Origin: Brugia malayi
Lineage: Eukaryota; Nematoda; Chromadorea; Rhabditida; Onchocercidae
NCBI RefSeq assembly: GCF_000002995.4
Contig: NW_025062478.1
Span: forward strand, 10,598,001-10,662,000
Direction: 5' to 3'
DNA length: 64,000 nucleotides
The notes beneath the pieces were generated by a model. That model saw nothing but the letters and a program-made list of their open reading frames with translations, was not told where the DNA came from and did not search any database. The translations under genes and the position numbers were made by a program. Shown piece after piece: positions 25,509 to 38,505 of this stretch. Within the stretch, counting starts at the first letter, position 1. Each line of letters begins with the position of its first letter.

Positions 25509-26947
25509 TTATAAAGGCCTGAAAACATAACAGGATATATTATTTTGTTGAACTAAACAAAAATCATTTGTTCGAGCAGTATAAGTTAAATCACCAGTAC
25601 TACAAATAATACTATATCGATTAGAAGGATATTTTTCTGTGACAGCTTTTTGAATCATTTCTTTAGTCAACCAAATATCATCTACCAAATTCTGCAACAT
25701 AACATTTTTTGATTTTTAAAATAAATATAATAATAAGCATAAAAAAGTAATTAGCATTAAAAAAAAAAAAAAAACAAAACAAAAAAAAAAAAAGAAATTT
25801 ATTTTTACTCAGTATTCCTATCATTAATTTCTTTCACAAAAGAAAATCAGAAAAGGAAGCAAACTGAGAATTGAAAATTAAGTCTGAAAATTTGTTATGA
25901 ATTTCAGATTAAATATATATCATTAAAAAATAAAAAAATTTTTTTTTAATTTTTCTTTAAAATGACAATGTTTCGGAACAAATCCATTCAGTATTTGTTA
26001 ACTTTTGCTATACCTGTTTGAATTATCAAATATAATTGATCACTTTTTAGACAACAAAAATTTTCTATTCTCTGATATGTTTTCCGGTTTTACATGTTTT
26101 TTCCTCTTTTGACTTCCATTTATCAACCGTGAATTGGAAAAAAAAAAAAAGTAATAAAATGCTAATTATTATCAATAAGATAAAATTCTTCCAGTTAAGA
26201 TAAAATGCTTTACCGGTTCCGATTGAAATATTTATTGGCATAAATTATCCTTTTTGTTTTGTTGGTAGGAATAATGAAAATTAAACTGGATTAATTAATC
26301 TATAAATATTGTTGTCCAAAAACTATGTTATAATATTATATTCAAAATGAAATACCTGTTTAATGGTACTTTGTAATTCAGCATTATTGCAAACAGGATC
26401 ATCATTTAAGATTTGCATGCCTCTTGCAAGTGCGCGAGCATTTAATGAACGCCGTCTTCGAGAGCGAAAACTGCATGGTCTTTGGCAAGTATTACAACAA
26501 GAATTCAATAGCATAGGCTAAAAAAAAATTTTATAAATTTGAGCTGTTTTTTTAGTAATATGGTTTGTTTATCAAAAATATTAGCACTAGCACATTTTTA
26601 GTAATGCTGAAGATTGAATTAAATTTTGTGCAAAGAATAATTTTGAAATAAAATATATATATATTGGAATTTACCATACAAGGACAAGGTAAACAAGGGC
26701 AGGGTAAAGAAGGAAGTGGCGGAAGTGGAGGCAGTGGTGGTGGGCATGGTAGACAAAGTTGAGGACATGAACAAGGTGGTTGAGGTGGTGGTGGCGGTGG
26801 TGGTGGTGGTGGCGGTGGCGGTGGTGGTGGTGGTGGAGCACCACATGGTGCCGGAGGACCTTGTCCACAGCCATGTCCGGATACAAATGATTCTATCGTG
26901 GTGATATAAAAGATTAGCGAAATTGTCGCAGATGATAATTGTCCCAT
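25509..26947 (-). CDS. Ground-like domain protein with polyproline linker (grl family)
   Basis: Secreted nematode hedgehog-related protein of the ground-like class, a family expressed mainly in epidermis and thought to act in cuticle or apical matrix. Three exons on the minus strand: 26947-26675, 26517-26356 and 25691-25509, all joining in phase 0; product 205 residues. Residues 1-23 are a signal peptide. Next come CGQGPPAPC, a run of about 18 prolines and a Cys/Pro-rich stretch. Exon 2 has CCNTCQRPC, the basic run RSRRRRS and VCNNAELQ. Exon 3 has the ground-like core: YSIICSTGDLTYTA, DFCLV, SCYVF, then the stop. The conserved cysteines of exons 2 and 3 form the domain. The start is the first Met and gives the signal peptide. 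Confidence 0.85.
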
Positions 26948-29900
26948 TATTGAGATCTAAATAACAATAGTTTAGCTAATGGGTAAAATTTGAATTCAAC
27001 GCAACTTCGAGCACATTAAAAATATCGTTGCATTATCATTCATATATTCCCATTTTTATCACATTTATCTTTATCTTTTATTAAAAATTTAGAGTTTTAG
27101 ATATTGGAATTTGACTACTGATAAGTGATAAGTGATATAAAATAAGGTAAAGTTTTTATAAAAACGTATGTGATAAAAAGAAAAGAAGGAACTAAAGAAA
27201 TTATTAGAGAAAAGTGAAATACATGGAAAGAAAGGAAATAAATAAGCAAGTTGCACACACACACACACAGGAATACCTAAGACTGTAATATAGGAGTACC
27301 TGAGATTGTAATGTAGGAATACTGGGACTGGAACCAAAGAATATCTAAGTCTAGAATACAATGATACCTGAGACTGGAACTCCAGGAATACCTGGGATTG
27401 GAACTATAGTAATATCTGAGAGTGCACTACCACCAATTACTTTAGTGGATGATGCGACAATTGAGCAACTGCAACTTCCTTTTAAATGGTCCTCAGAACT
27501 ACTCTTCCTTTGATTTTTGATCAAAGCAACGATGGCAGGCGCAAAAAAAAAAAAAAAAGAAAAAAACGACGATATTGTTGTCAACTTGTTTATATAAATA
27601 CATAAATATAAGTGTGTATATGTGTGTTTATCAGATTTATCAGAATATTTTACATCAACTCAGAATAGTTTCTAACACAAAAACAAAAACGCCTTTATGC
27701 AGAAAAAGAATTATTTCCTTTTCAAGGTTAAAATAGTCTTCCGCCTCTATTAAAACTATTAAAAATGTGTAGAATGTTGTATTTACTAGAAGAAAATAAT
27801 ACAGAAAAGGAGTGTAATTCATGTTAATTAATGATAATCAAACCATTCTTTATATTTTAAAAAATTGTAAATTGTAAAAATTTCAAAAATTTTGAAATCC
27901 TTTTTCAATTTTTTCAAGATTATATAAATTATTAAATGATGAAGCACAATTGAAATGTACCTAAAAATACATAACAAAAAAGAGTAAAAATTATTGGTTC
28001 TAATTTAAATCTGACTTCAGTTTGATTTTCTAGAATAGCTTCTTTTTTTTTTTAATTTAGTTTTTTAAAGGTTGCGAGTTATTTCTTAAAAAAAAATTTT
28101 AGCTTAACTTTAATCACTAATTTGATTTGCAATTTGATTTTTAATTTAGTTCATTTACAGTTATTTTAATTACATTTAGTTATTTAATCATTTAATTATA
28201 TTCACAATATAGCAGTACTTGTTGATAATTAAATTAGAATTGGATTTTTTAACATTTGAATTCAATTTCATATTTAGCTCTCAAAATCTAACAAATTTCT
28301 CGGAAAAAGACTTCGTAAGCAGAAATTTAGTAAATAAATAATTTCATTTCATCTTATTCATCTTTTATTACATCCTAGAAACATTTTAAGCTTCAACCAT
28401 TAGCTTAAAATTTTCTCAATGTGAAATTAAAATTTTGTTGTGATCTGATGCCATTTTCGAATTTCAACTTTTACAAAATTTTATTTCCATCACAAATAAC
28501 ACACTTTCCGCTTCACATCGCATAACCAAATTGAACAAATTTTTTGGAAGAGAATGAAAACTTTAGAAAAAAATTCGAAAAATTGTAAATTAAATTTTGT
28601 TTAAAAAAAATTTTGAGAAAAATTATTGTTGTATTTTATTAAATGAATTTGTTAGCATTGATAAAAGAGCACGAACAATGATAATATTATTTTTCAATAG
28701 TACCATACTTTTTTAAAATAGTAATTGAAAAAGTAAAGACATGAAATTGAATATATTTTATCGCCTAAAGGTATTTTGTTTTTCATCTTTTCTTATAAAT
28801 TAATTGTTTTTTTTTTTCTTTTTTTCGTGCTTTATTATCATTACCATTATCACCATTTCCTTCTTCTTATCAGTACGCTCTCCATGATTCATTTTACTGT
28901 TTGTTCAAATTATTGCCATCACTTAATTATCTGATTTTTTTGTTTTCTTATTTTATCATAATCATCATCATTATCATCTTGTTATTGTTATCATTCATTG
29001 CTTCATTTTCAAAAATATAAAACTTGTTTTGTTAAAATTCATTTCCTATCGTATAAAAAATATGCATACTACATTACAAAGATAAGCAAGTTTTTTTTTT
29101 TTAAATTTTTCTTCAACAAATAAATGAAAAAGATGAAAGGAAGCGATAACCTTGAACTTGAAATCGGTATTACAAAGAAAAAAAAAATTCTCATTTTAAC
29201 AATATTTTTGCAATAGGTACTTTATCATACTAATTATGTACAATGTAATATAAATATTAATAAAACTTTATCTTTTCACTTCAATATTAATAATAAAAAA
29301 ATGAGTAAGTAAAAAAGAAATTAAAATTTTGCTTTTTTAATTTTTTTCTTTCTTTTCTTTCTTTCTTTTTTTTTTTCTTTTTTTTTTTTGAATGTATTAA
29401 TTATGGCTGATAGTTCATAAAAACAAATAAATAACAAAATCATTTATACAAGGGGAAAGAAAGTAAGTTGCTTAAAGTAAACTTTCATACTTAAAGTATA
29501 ACTTTCACACTCAGAAACGATAGCTGAATTAAACTAGCAGTATTTTTAATATAATATTATCATTGATATCAATTATCATCAATAGGGAAATTTTTTGGAA
29601 ATGATCAAAATTAAATGTAAAATAAATGATGGTAGCAGAGTGAGCAAAATTTTGTATTAATATCAGTTAGAAATATAATTTGAATAGTTGAAATTGATAA
29701 AATGAAAAGTTTTAATCATTACTTCACATTATATACAAATAATTTCACTTAATATATAACAATAAATACATTTCTATGCTTCATTTGTTACATTTTTTTT
29801 TTATCACTTCAAAATAATTGTAAATTAAATATCATTTATCATTTTATTTATCATCGTTTCATTTATATTTGCTTACTATGCACAAATAAAATAAATACAT

Positions 29901-29963
29901 TAAATAAGCTCAAAAATGGCAAATTACTTTTCATGCTTAAATTTTAAAATTTATTTGAAAAAT
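26948..29963. other. Intergenic between the two ground-like genes
   Basis: About 3 kb, mostly A/T words and poly-T. Apart from the degenerate 24-bp repeat and its associated frame near 27250-27584 (separate entry), no coding pattern is visible. Confidence 0.6.
27255..27584 (-). other. Degenerate 24-bp repeat within a possible small secreted ORF
   Basis: On the minus strand a 77-codon frame starts at 27584 with a hydrophobic N-terminus (Phe-rich, then APAIVALIKN) and ends VPIPGIPG VPVSGIIVF. Downstream, beyond the stop, the same DNA unit of about 22-24 bp (GTTCCAGTCTCAGGTATTCC) continues in at least four more decayed copies to about 27268. It could be a small Pro/Gly-repeat secreted protein that has lost its end, or a minisatellite beside an accidental frame. 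No family recognised. Confidence 0.25.
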
Positions 29964-32532
29964 TCATGAAATTCTAAAAGCATAGCAGGTGGTACCTCGA
30001 TTAGATACTTCACAATATTCAATTGCATGTGTCACATAGCTAAAGTCACCTTTGGAACAGATGACATTAAATTGTGTGGCAAAGTTCTGTTCTGCTGCTC
30101 GTTGTATTGCTCGTTTTGATCGTGTCGGATCTCTTTTCATATTCTGAAATTTATTAGTCAATATTTTTTCTTCTTTTTTAATTGTTCAAAAATAATAATT
30201 TTGATCAAATAATAATGTATGCATTTGTGATTATTATCATTTTATCAATATTTTATCAATATTAACAAAAAAAAAAAAGACTGTAAAGATTTAAAATAAT
30301 AGTAATAATAACAATAATAATAATAAGTAAGTAATTGTTTCATCTTTTAATAGTAATAATAATAAGCAAATAATTGTTTCATCTTTTAACTTCTTAAATC
30401 TAAATAAATTCAACTTCATTGATCTCTTTTTCTTCTCCTGTCACATCAAGATTTTTCTAGATTTTAAAATATGCTCAATCATATCTACCAATTCTATAAG
30501 TTGAAATGAAATTCGATCAGATTGAACAAATCATATAAATATGTTTGTGTAGATTTTACAATTTTCTTTTTTAGATTTTATAAAATGCAATAAAAATTTA
30601 CTCCTAAATTGGTGTGTTTTTTTTTTTTCTTTCAAAAACAATATTTTGAATTAAGTAATAATACTTTGATAATTATTATCAATTTATCAATGTATTCGTC
30701 TTCTATAAGCCAGGTGTTAATTTTTCAGTTTATTATTATTTAAAGTTTTAAAGGTTGTAATCGATGATGCTATCAGTGATATTATTGATTAAATCAATTT
30801 TAACTTTTTAATTTTTAATAAAAATTGAAATTTGATAGTGATAATTGTTTATGATAATGGATTCAGAATAAGTTAATGTCAACGATAATGTCATCGTGAA
30901 ATTTGATATAGAATGAAAATAAATATATTTGTGAAAGTAATGTATATGTTCTCAATGTGATCAAACGACTATTGGTGACGTTTAAAAAAAAGAAAAAAAA
31001 AAAAGAAGAAAGAAAGAAAAACGGATTTGAACATTTTTAGACAAAGGGAAAGGAAATGAGTAGAAGAGGAAGAAGAAGAATGAATGAAGAAGAATGAATA
31101 AAGAATGAAAAATGCTAAATTTCAATTTCAAATGGTTTCTAAATTAGTAAATTTTTTCTGAGATTAAAGAGCTATCATTGCATTTTTGACGGAAAATTTT
31201 TGTTGAAAAAATTGAAATTAATGAAAACCAACCGCCATCATTAATTTTGCCAACTCTTTGCTTTTACATTTCGTATCGTGATCATGTCTATTTTGAAATG
31301 TATTTGCTGCTAATAATATTGCATTACCATTTCGTGGCATACAATTTGCGCCATTACACCGAGTGCAACAGTCATGCGATGGGAAATTATTCACAATTTG
31401 TTCTTGGATATTTGACTTATGAAAATAATTGCAAATAAGTAAATTAATTTATTAGTAAATAAAGAATCCACTCAACAATTAAATATTTTAGACAAATTAA
31501 TTTATTAGCAAATAATTATAAATAAAAATTAGTTTAAAAAAAAAAAAAAAGTAAATAAAGAAACCACTCAACAATTAAATATTTTTCGATACAATTACAT
31601 TTCTTTTTTTCTCCTTTTTTTTTTTTTTTTTTTTTTTGTTAATTTTGGAGTTTCATTTTTTTTTTCACTTTATATAATAAAAAAGATTTAAATTGATCAG
31701 ATAATTAAGCAATTAAATAAACTTTACTATTATAACTTTCATCGCCTTTTTTTTTTTTTTTTTTGGTTTACCTTTTCAAAAGAGGAAGAAAAGTTGAAAT
31801 GAAATGAACTTTTCTCACCTGTGCTAAAGACTTTTTTACTGATGGTGGTTTAATTGTTGACAAATGAAGATCTCGAATTTTGCTAAATTTGACATTACCG
31901 CCAGCAGTTAACAAGTCCAATTGAGGTGATGGAATGATCGGTACACCGGCGGGAAGTAGCGGCAATGTAATGTTTTTCTTGAATATTCCAGTATCGCTAT
32001 TTCGACTGAATCGTTGAGGATTTGAGATAGTTTTACAGGATGACGATGTAGGGCATGACGACGGAACAGATGGGTAATTTGATTTGAACTCAGACGATGC
32101 TTTACCGGAAATTGATGTGACACTTGTCGGAGGAGACTCATCTTCATCCTTTGAAGTGTCCGATTCTGTTGCATCTCTCGAATTGCAATCTGTTGAGGGA
32201 CCACCACATCCGGTAGCTGTTACGGTTGCATCACCGGTAGAATCATCATTATCATTTGTACAAGGATGTGATGATATCTGATTGCAACAGCAATTACAAC
32301 AATTACAACAATTATTACTGATAACATTCTTATCAGCTTCACAGTCTGAGCAAAATTTTGTTATGTGATAATGCTGATTATGACAGTTAACTGGAGCAAA
32401 TCGTAATGATTTCAAAGATTGATGCTTATCACAGCCAGCACCGATACATCGTCCCTGTATCACACTTTGAAATAGGCCATAACTGATAATTATGATTAGA
32501 AGCTGATGGAACATCTGTAACTCCCTCTTCAT
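29964..32532 (-). CDS. Ground-like domain protein with long Ser/Cys-rich N-terminal region (grl family)
   Basis: Second secreted ground-like protein, same strand and about 3 kb upstream of the first. Exons 32532-31819, 31415-31233 and 30143-29964 join in phase 0; product about 358 residues. A signal peptide is best seen from the second Met (MFHQLLIIIISYGLFQ). Exon 1 adds a Cys cluster (CCNCCNCCC) and a long Ser/Thr/Asp-rich spacer. Exon 2 carries DCCTRCNGANC and KCKSKELAKLMM, equivalent to exon 2 of the other gene. Exon 3 carries RSKRAIQRAAEQNF, FNVICSKGDFSYVT, YCEV and TCYAF, the ground-like core, then RIS and the stop. The exon 2 acceptor is ATAAG rather than TTCAG but is the only AG available in frame. 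Intron positions match the first gene, so the two are likely tandem paralogues. Confidence 0.82.
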
Positions 32533-33205
32533 ATCATAATGGATGATTAATGATTAATATCAATTTTACTGATAAGCTTTAAAAAATTAATGAATGTTGC
32601 ATCATCAAACATTCCAAATGACACTGATATTATTTGAATTGAATGTTTAAATAAATTTAAAACTTAAAAAATCAGAAGAAAGATATTAAAATGTTACAAA
32701 TGAATGCAAAAATGGATTTAGTTATAATTGGCAATTGAAAAATGCCACAATAGTTGATGATAATACTTTTGAAAGATTGTTAATTTGTTAATTACAATTA
32801 CATTATGAGGCGAGGAGGAATGAACCAGTTCTTTGAACATAAACAACTTTTTAATTAGCAACGTTTCTTTTATTTTATTTTATGATTATAATAAATATTT
32901 GTATATGCATTAATACATTTTCAACAACAATTAAAATGATGCATTAATTCATTAATTATTAGCTCAAATTGCTTTATTGCATTAAGAGGGATTTGAATAG
33001 AAATTTCAATCATAGAAAAAAGATTAATTTTTGTTTAAATTTATAAACTAAAATTTTATGCGAATATTTCTAGTTGGATTGCATTCCAATTTTTATTGAA
33101 TATTAAAAAAAGAAAAATTTATAACAATTTGCAAAAGGAAATGTTTATTTTGTTACATTATAATTTAAAAATTTTAAAGCAATAAATTAATTTAATAAGC
33201 GTATA
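32533..33205. other. Intergenic, AT-rich
   Basis: About 670 bp between the start of the second ground-like gene and the 3' end of the next minus-strand gene. No gene seen; presumably the ground-like promoter. Confidence 0.6.
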
Positions 33206-35549
33206 TTATCGATTATGCGCTGGTGATCTGAAAAATTTAAAAGTTTATAAAAGTATTTGATAGCTATGATTAATACTGTATAAATTTCATTACTATTTTT
33301 TCTCCTATTTGTAAAATCGAAATGAAAAATTTGACTTTCTAAATGTTTCAAATTGTATATTTACTTTAGAATTTGTCAGTTTCATTAATTTGTTAATGAT
33401 TATTAAAATATGTTTTTAAAGGCTTTTAAATATATGTTTTCAAAGTTTTTAATATAAATGTTGGAATGTGATAAATTAAAGAAATGACAAAAAAAAAAAA
33501 GGAAAGTATTACTAATTATGGATCAAATTTTGTATTGTATATATTTTTTTTACATTCTATGCTAAAATGATTGTATAATTATTTAAATATGTCAGACTTT
33601 ATGATAAAATGCAATCTGATAAGATCTAATCTGATAAGATGGAATATGATAAGATGGAATATGATAAGATGGAATATGATAAGATGTAACCTGGTTTGTG
33701 GTAGAAATGGTTTCCACATGGAAGCATTAACTATTTGCATACAAACAGGTATTTTATCAGGTGTGTCAACCCAACTCACTCCATGATCTTCCATTTGCAT
33801 TCTATCCAACCGATCCTCATCCGTATCCAAATCATCCTGATAATATCACAATTATTCAAATATCAATTAATTAATTAATTCAAATTAACACAATTCATTT
33901 AAATTCAAATAGCACTAAATTAATTTATGCTTTTATTTACATAAATTCAAACGATTAATTAAATAATTTTTCCTAAATTCAATATTGTTTACAGTTATAA
34001 TTATTTACAATTTATTGTAAATTCTTGATAAAATTACAATTTATTGTTTAAATTTCAAAAAAAAAAAAAAACAGAATGCGTTTAATTAAAAAAAAAAAAA
34101 AAAATCATCACAATGATAAGATGGAATTAAGAGAGGGAGAGAGTAGTTAAAAGAGAATGATAAAATGTAATGAATATTTAATTTTGATAATTACACTTTT
34201 AATTACAGCTGATAATATGCATTGTGCAATTTTGGCAAGACGTTGACCTAATTCGAAATCACTAATCGTTTAATGGGTATTTATCAGATATAAAATTAAT
34301 AATAAAATGGGCAGTTACACCTCATCTGGAATAATCATTTCAGTGACATATAACATTGGCAAATCATAGTCTAAGTCATCATGGCCAACAATCAAAAATG
34401 GAAATAATTCATAAACTTTTTCTGTTTTAAAATAATGAAACTGAAAATATTTTTTACACAATTTTTTTATGGAATGAAAGTAAGCAAAAAAAAAAAAATT
34501 TTGTTTGATATTTTAATCACAAATAAATCCATTAATTCCATAATATTCAACTAAGTTTCCTTTAAAAAAAAAAAAAAAAAAAATTTGTTAACTTAATAAA
34601 TGTTTGTTAGATTTTAAATTCATTAACACTTTTTTAACACTTTTTTACTTTATAGCATTTCAAACTTTCGTATAATTAACACTTTTTTTTCGTATAATTA
34701 ATTAACTTTCGTATAATTAACACTCATTAACACTTTTTTAACACTTTTTTACTTTATAGCATTTCAAACTTTCGTATAAAATTTAACAGTAAAATTTAAA
34801 AGTTCAAAATTTAACTTTAATAAAAATATTATTACATTTTGTAACAGTTTTTGGCGTAAATTAATTAATAACTTTTTCACAATACTTTTTATATTTAAAC
34901 TCCATTGTAAAAAAAGAGATTGTTTTTTGATTTTATTACTGATAGGATGTGTTATCAATAAATTCTTATTTGAGCTTTGTGATTTATCTGTGAACGTTTC
35001 ATTTCTCGAATTTAATCGCAGTTCGCTTCCGCTACTTGCCGGAAATATACTTTGATTTGATTTAGTTTCAACATTTTGAATTGTTAGAGTTCCGGTTGTT
35101 TCATCAGTGATTTTCCGTATCATTTTGTTTGCATCCGGAAAGCTTCTATTATTATCAGTCTTCATCTGGCTTATTGTTTTATGATCCAGTGATATTGTTT
35201 TATCAGTCTTATCCAGTTTTTTCGAGATTACACGCTGTTCTGACTTTGCGATTCCGCATTTTTTCCAGTTTACATCTTTTTTTTCCAGTTTACTTCTCTC
35301 TCTTGGTGTTTTATTGGCTATTTCCGTATTTGAAAGAATTTTTCCGATCTGATCTTTAGTTTGACTAACTTTTTTCGAGATTGATGATGGTTGTTCATTT
35401 TTGATGATTTCAGTTGTCTTCGTTACTAGCAAATTTGTTGTTTTCTGGCTTTCCTTTAAATCTTCAACTGGTGTTATCAGCTCATCAGGTCCTGTCACAT
35501 CTGTTTTCTGAATCCGGAAAACGGACGACTCCTTCAAATTGTCAGCCAT
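33206..35549 (-). CDS. Unrecognised five-exon protein, disordered N-terminus and acidic C-terminus
   Basis: No family recognised. Minus-strand exons 35549-34836, 34440-34319, 34261-34207, 33836-33691 and 33227-33206 join in consistent phase to give 352 residues. The first about 200 are Lys/Ser/Thr/Glu-rich and look disordered. Exon 2 encodes a compact region (VYELFPFLIVGHDDLDYDLP, then VTEMIIPDE). Exon 3 encodes FELGQRLAKIAQCILSA, probably an amphipathic helix. Exon 4 is acidic (DDLDTDEDRLDRM), then SWVDTPDKIPVC and MWKPFLPQTR. The last exon adds SPAHNR. Exon 2 ends in overlapping donors (GAG^GTGTAA or GAGGT^GTAACT); only the second keeps the frame into exon 3. The exon 1 donor is the least certain boundary. 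No signal peptide or membrane segment. Confidence 0.6.
33618..33692. repeat. 15-bp GATAAGATGGAATAT tandem repeat
   Basis: Five units (33618, 33633, 33648, 33663, 33678); the middle three are identical and the outer two diverged. The last overlaps the splice donor of the neighbouring minus-strand exon (33689-33692). Read on the minus strand it makes an artificial HLIIF pentapeptide repeat, which is intronic in the model. Confidence 0.9.
34621..34779. repeat. Duplicated 55-bp segment in intron
   Basis: The 55 bp at 34621-34675 (ATTAACACTTTTTTAACAC, then TATAGCATTTCAAACTTTCG) recurs at 34725-34779. Shorter CGTATAATTAAC fragments lie between. It falls in the first intron of the unrecognised minus-strand gene. 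Confidence 0.9.
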
Positions 35550-38505
35550 TTCGAAATGTCTAACCGCTCAGAAAAGCTAAAAATGAGCTGAATAGCATAA
35601 ATATATCTACGTATTCTTTTATTTAAATTATTTTTCATTTATTGTTATTTCAAATATTCTTTTTTGGAATTCAAAATATTACAGGAAAGGTATATTAGCA
35701 TGAATTAACAGATGTTATCAGTGCACTATCAGTGTGATATCAGTAGATCACCTTCATTGTCAATTTATTATTCAGCAATTTTTATGAATATACTTATTTA
35801 AAATAAATTTATCATTCCTTTTCTGATACTTTGTTTAAGATAAGAATAGTATTAATAAAAACTTATCATTCAACAGATCGATTATCAATAAGTAACTTAT
35901 ACTTTACTGATAATTTATACACTATATGTTTTTGAAAAAAAAGGAAACAAATGAACAATGAATGGGTTTACTTTTTTTTTTTTTTTTTTAATTCCCCACT
36001 TAAGTTTTTTTATTGCTATAGAAACTTCAAATAATGATTTGGATCAAGTAGAATTTGATGATTCATCTTAAATAGAGTTTTATTCCCTTTGAAAAAAAAA
36101 ATTTTTTTTTAATGTCTTTTTTAATCTGTATTTTTCAACATTAGTAAGAATAGAAAGGATTAAAGAAGACGATGATATTATATATTTGGAAAAAGAAAAA
36201 CTCAAATAAAAAATGGAAATGAGTTAATTTCTAGAAGAAAATTAGTTTAATTGAGCTAACTAATTTTGATTATTTGAGAAATGTGAAAAGATTTAAAAAA
36301 AAAAATTCCAAATTTTAAAATAAAAGAAAGATCAGAATTTCAGCAAATATTCTAATATTATAATGATTGCAAAGTATGCTTTGATAAATATCATTTAAAT
36401 ACTTAAAAATTTTTGTGCAGGTATTATGGGATGAATTATTAATATATTTTATATATGTATAAGTTTGAGTGAAAATTTACCAAAAAAGTATTTTTAGATG
36501 AAATTTTTTTAATTTGCATAAATTTTAGAAATTTTAATATTAAACTACTGAAAAAGATAAAACCAAAAATAATGATAATAATTATTATTGTTTGGTATCA
36601 TTTTTTGCTTTTGATGGATAAATTTACGGTAGAATTAAGTATAATTTACTATTCTCAATTTTTATTCTGCAAAAATTTATAGCCAAAAGTCATCAAGGTC
36701 ACTTATTTATTTCATTTTGCGCGATAAATTCGAATATTCAAGCTTGAATTAACAAATAAAACGAAATTTAAGGTTCAATAAATTATACAATAATTTGAAA
36801 TTTCTGATTAGTGATTAATGCATGATAAATATGAATTTTTACAAATAGTTTTGAAACTTTGGTTATTATTCATATGAAATATAACAAATAAAGCTATATT
36901 AACTGCTAATAATGTTAATAATTAACTGTTAATAATGTTAATAATAATAATAATAATAATAATAGATAAATAAATAAACAATAAGAATCATAATAATAAT
37001 TAATAATAATAGTAATAATAATAATAATAATTCATTCTTTGACATGTCAATTTGTTTTTGCTCTTTAATTTAATTCATATTTTCAACATTTTCTTCATTT
37101 CTTCCAAACACAAAAAGTTTGTAGGAAGCAAAATGATATCATTTGAATATTGTCCGTAACGATTGATGGAATCACCGATTGAACTGATCAAATTGATCAC
37201 AAAACGGATCATTGGTGGCGGATGTATGGAAGAGTGAAGATGAATGAAGAAAATGATTTTGTACAAAATTTTCAGTGAATGATTGCAAAAATGAATTTTA
37301 AAAAATTGTTATATAAAGCAAATTTTAAGAAATCATTTAGGCAACACAAATTTTGTGTAATTTCTTCGTTTCTTTTCTTTTTTCTTTAGTGGAATTTCAA
37401 TTTTATTTTTTATTAAAAAGTTTCTCTTAATTTACATGAAGAATTTTAAAAGAGAATAAGATCAGTTTATATGGTTAAAATTGCTATTTTCAAGAATTAA
37501 TTTCATTTGAATTTTTAAAAGTACTACTACTTGTCATTCATAATTTAAATAAAACTTCTTTTTGCATAGTTAAAAATGATTGTTATTAATTATAATTTGA
37601 TTTTTTAGTTACATAAAAATAAGAAAATTAAATAAATATTTAAATTTAAGAAAGAAAAAAGTGAAATAAATAAACGATTAAATGAATAATAATAAAGAAA
37701 AAATCATTATAATTAACAATCATTTTCATTGCTCTATTTTTAAATTATCATAAATTTACTAGCTGATAACATTCTTATCATTTCATGTGATAATTTCGGT
37801 TAGAAATATAATCGAAATATGTAAACTATTCGTTTCCTTCCGTGCAATTGCATACTTTGTAATAATCTTTGCACATCAATCATTTCTACCTTAAATGTCC
37901 TCATTTTGCCCTTTTTTTTTTCCTCCATTTTAATAATTTCAAAATTTAAATATATTTTATTCATTGCGCCGACAACAATTTATTATTAGCAATAATCATT
38001 GGTTTGCAAAGAAAAAAATCGATTGATCAAATTTTGTGGAAGAAAAGAAAAAAGAGGAATAATTAATATTAATTGTTGTTAATACAAAAGAAAAATTAAA
38101 AATACAATAAGCAAAAAAATTTAATTGAAAAAAAAAAAAAGGGAATTAATTGTTACATTAATGATTGAAATGAAATAAATTTGTGATAGTATTGTAATAT
38201 TTATAATTCATTTTTTAATTAATAATCTTTTATAATTAGCTAAGAATTGCTTTTAATTCACTCTTAAAATATCATTAATTATTTAAATGAATGAAATTGT
38301 AAATTGTTGATTTATTTGAGTAAAAAATTGAAATTATAGTGAATTGTCATTTATTTCATATTTTTTTCAAAAATATTTTTGTCACATAATATTTGATAAC
38401 AATAAATTTGTCACATTAATTTGCATAAAAACTATTCAATGATAAATATGGTTCATTCATAATATGTATTATCATTTTGTCACATAAATAGACTACAATC
38501 ACGTA

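Noticed and set aside
26619..26904. His-, Thr- and Val-rich frames on both strands over the polyproline exon
   Set aside because: Shifted or antisense readings of the GGT/GGC proline repeat; the real frame has the signal peptide and splices in phase to the ground-like domain.
33579..33690. HLIIF pentapeptide repeat protein end
   Set aside because: A 15-bp DNA repeat read through a splice donor; splicing to 33227 gives a clean short end in phase.
37075..37266. 63-codon minus-strand frame with more even composition
   Set aside because: No convincing splice partners, family or conserved motif; noted only as an island.
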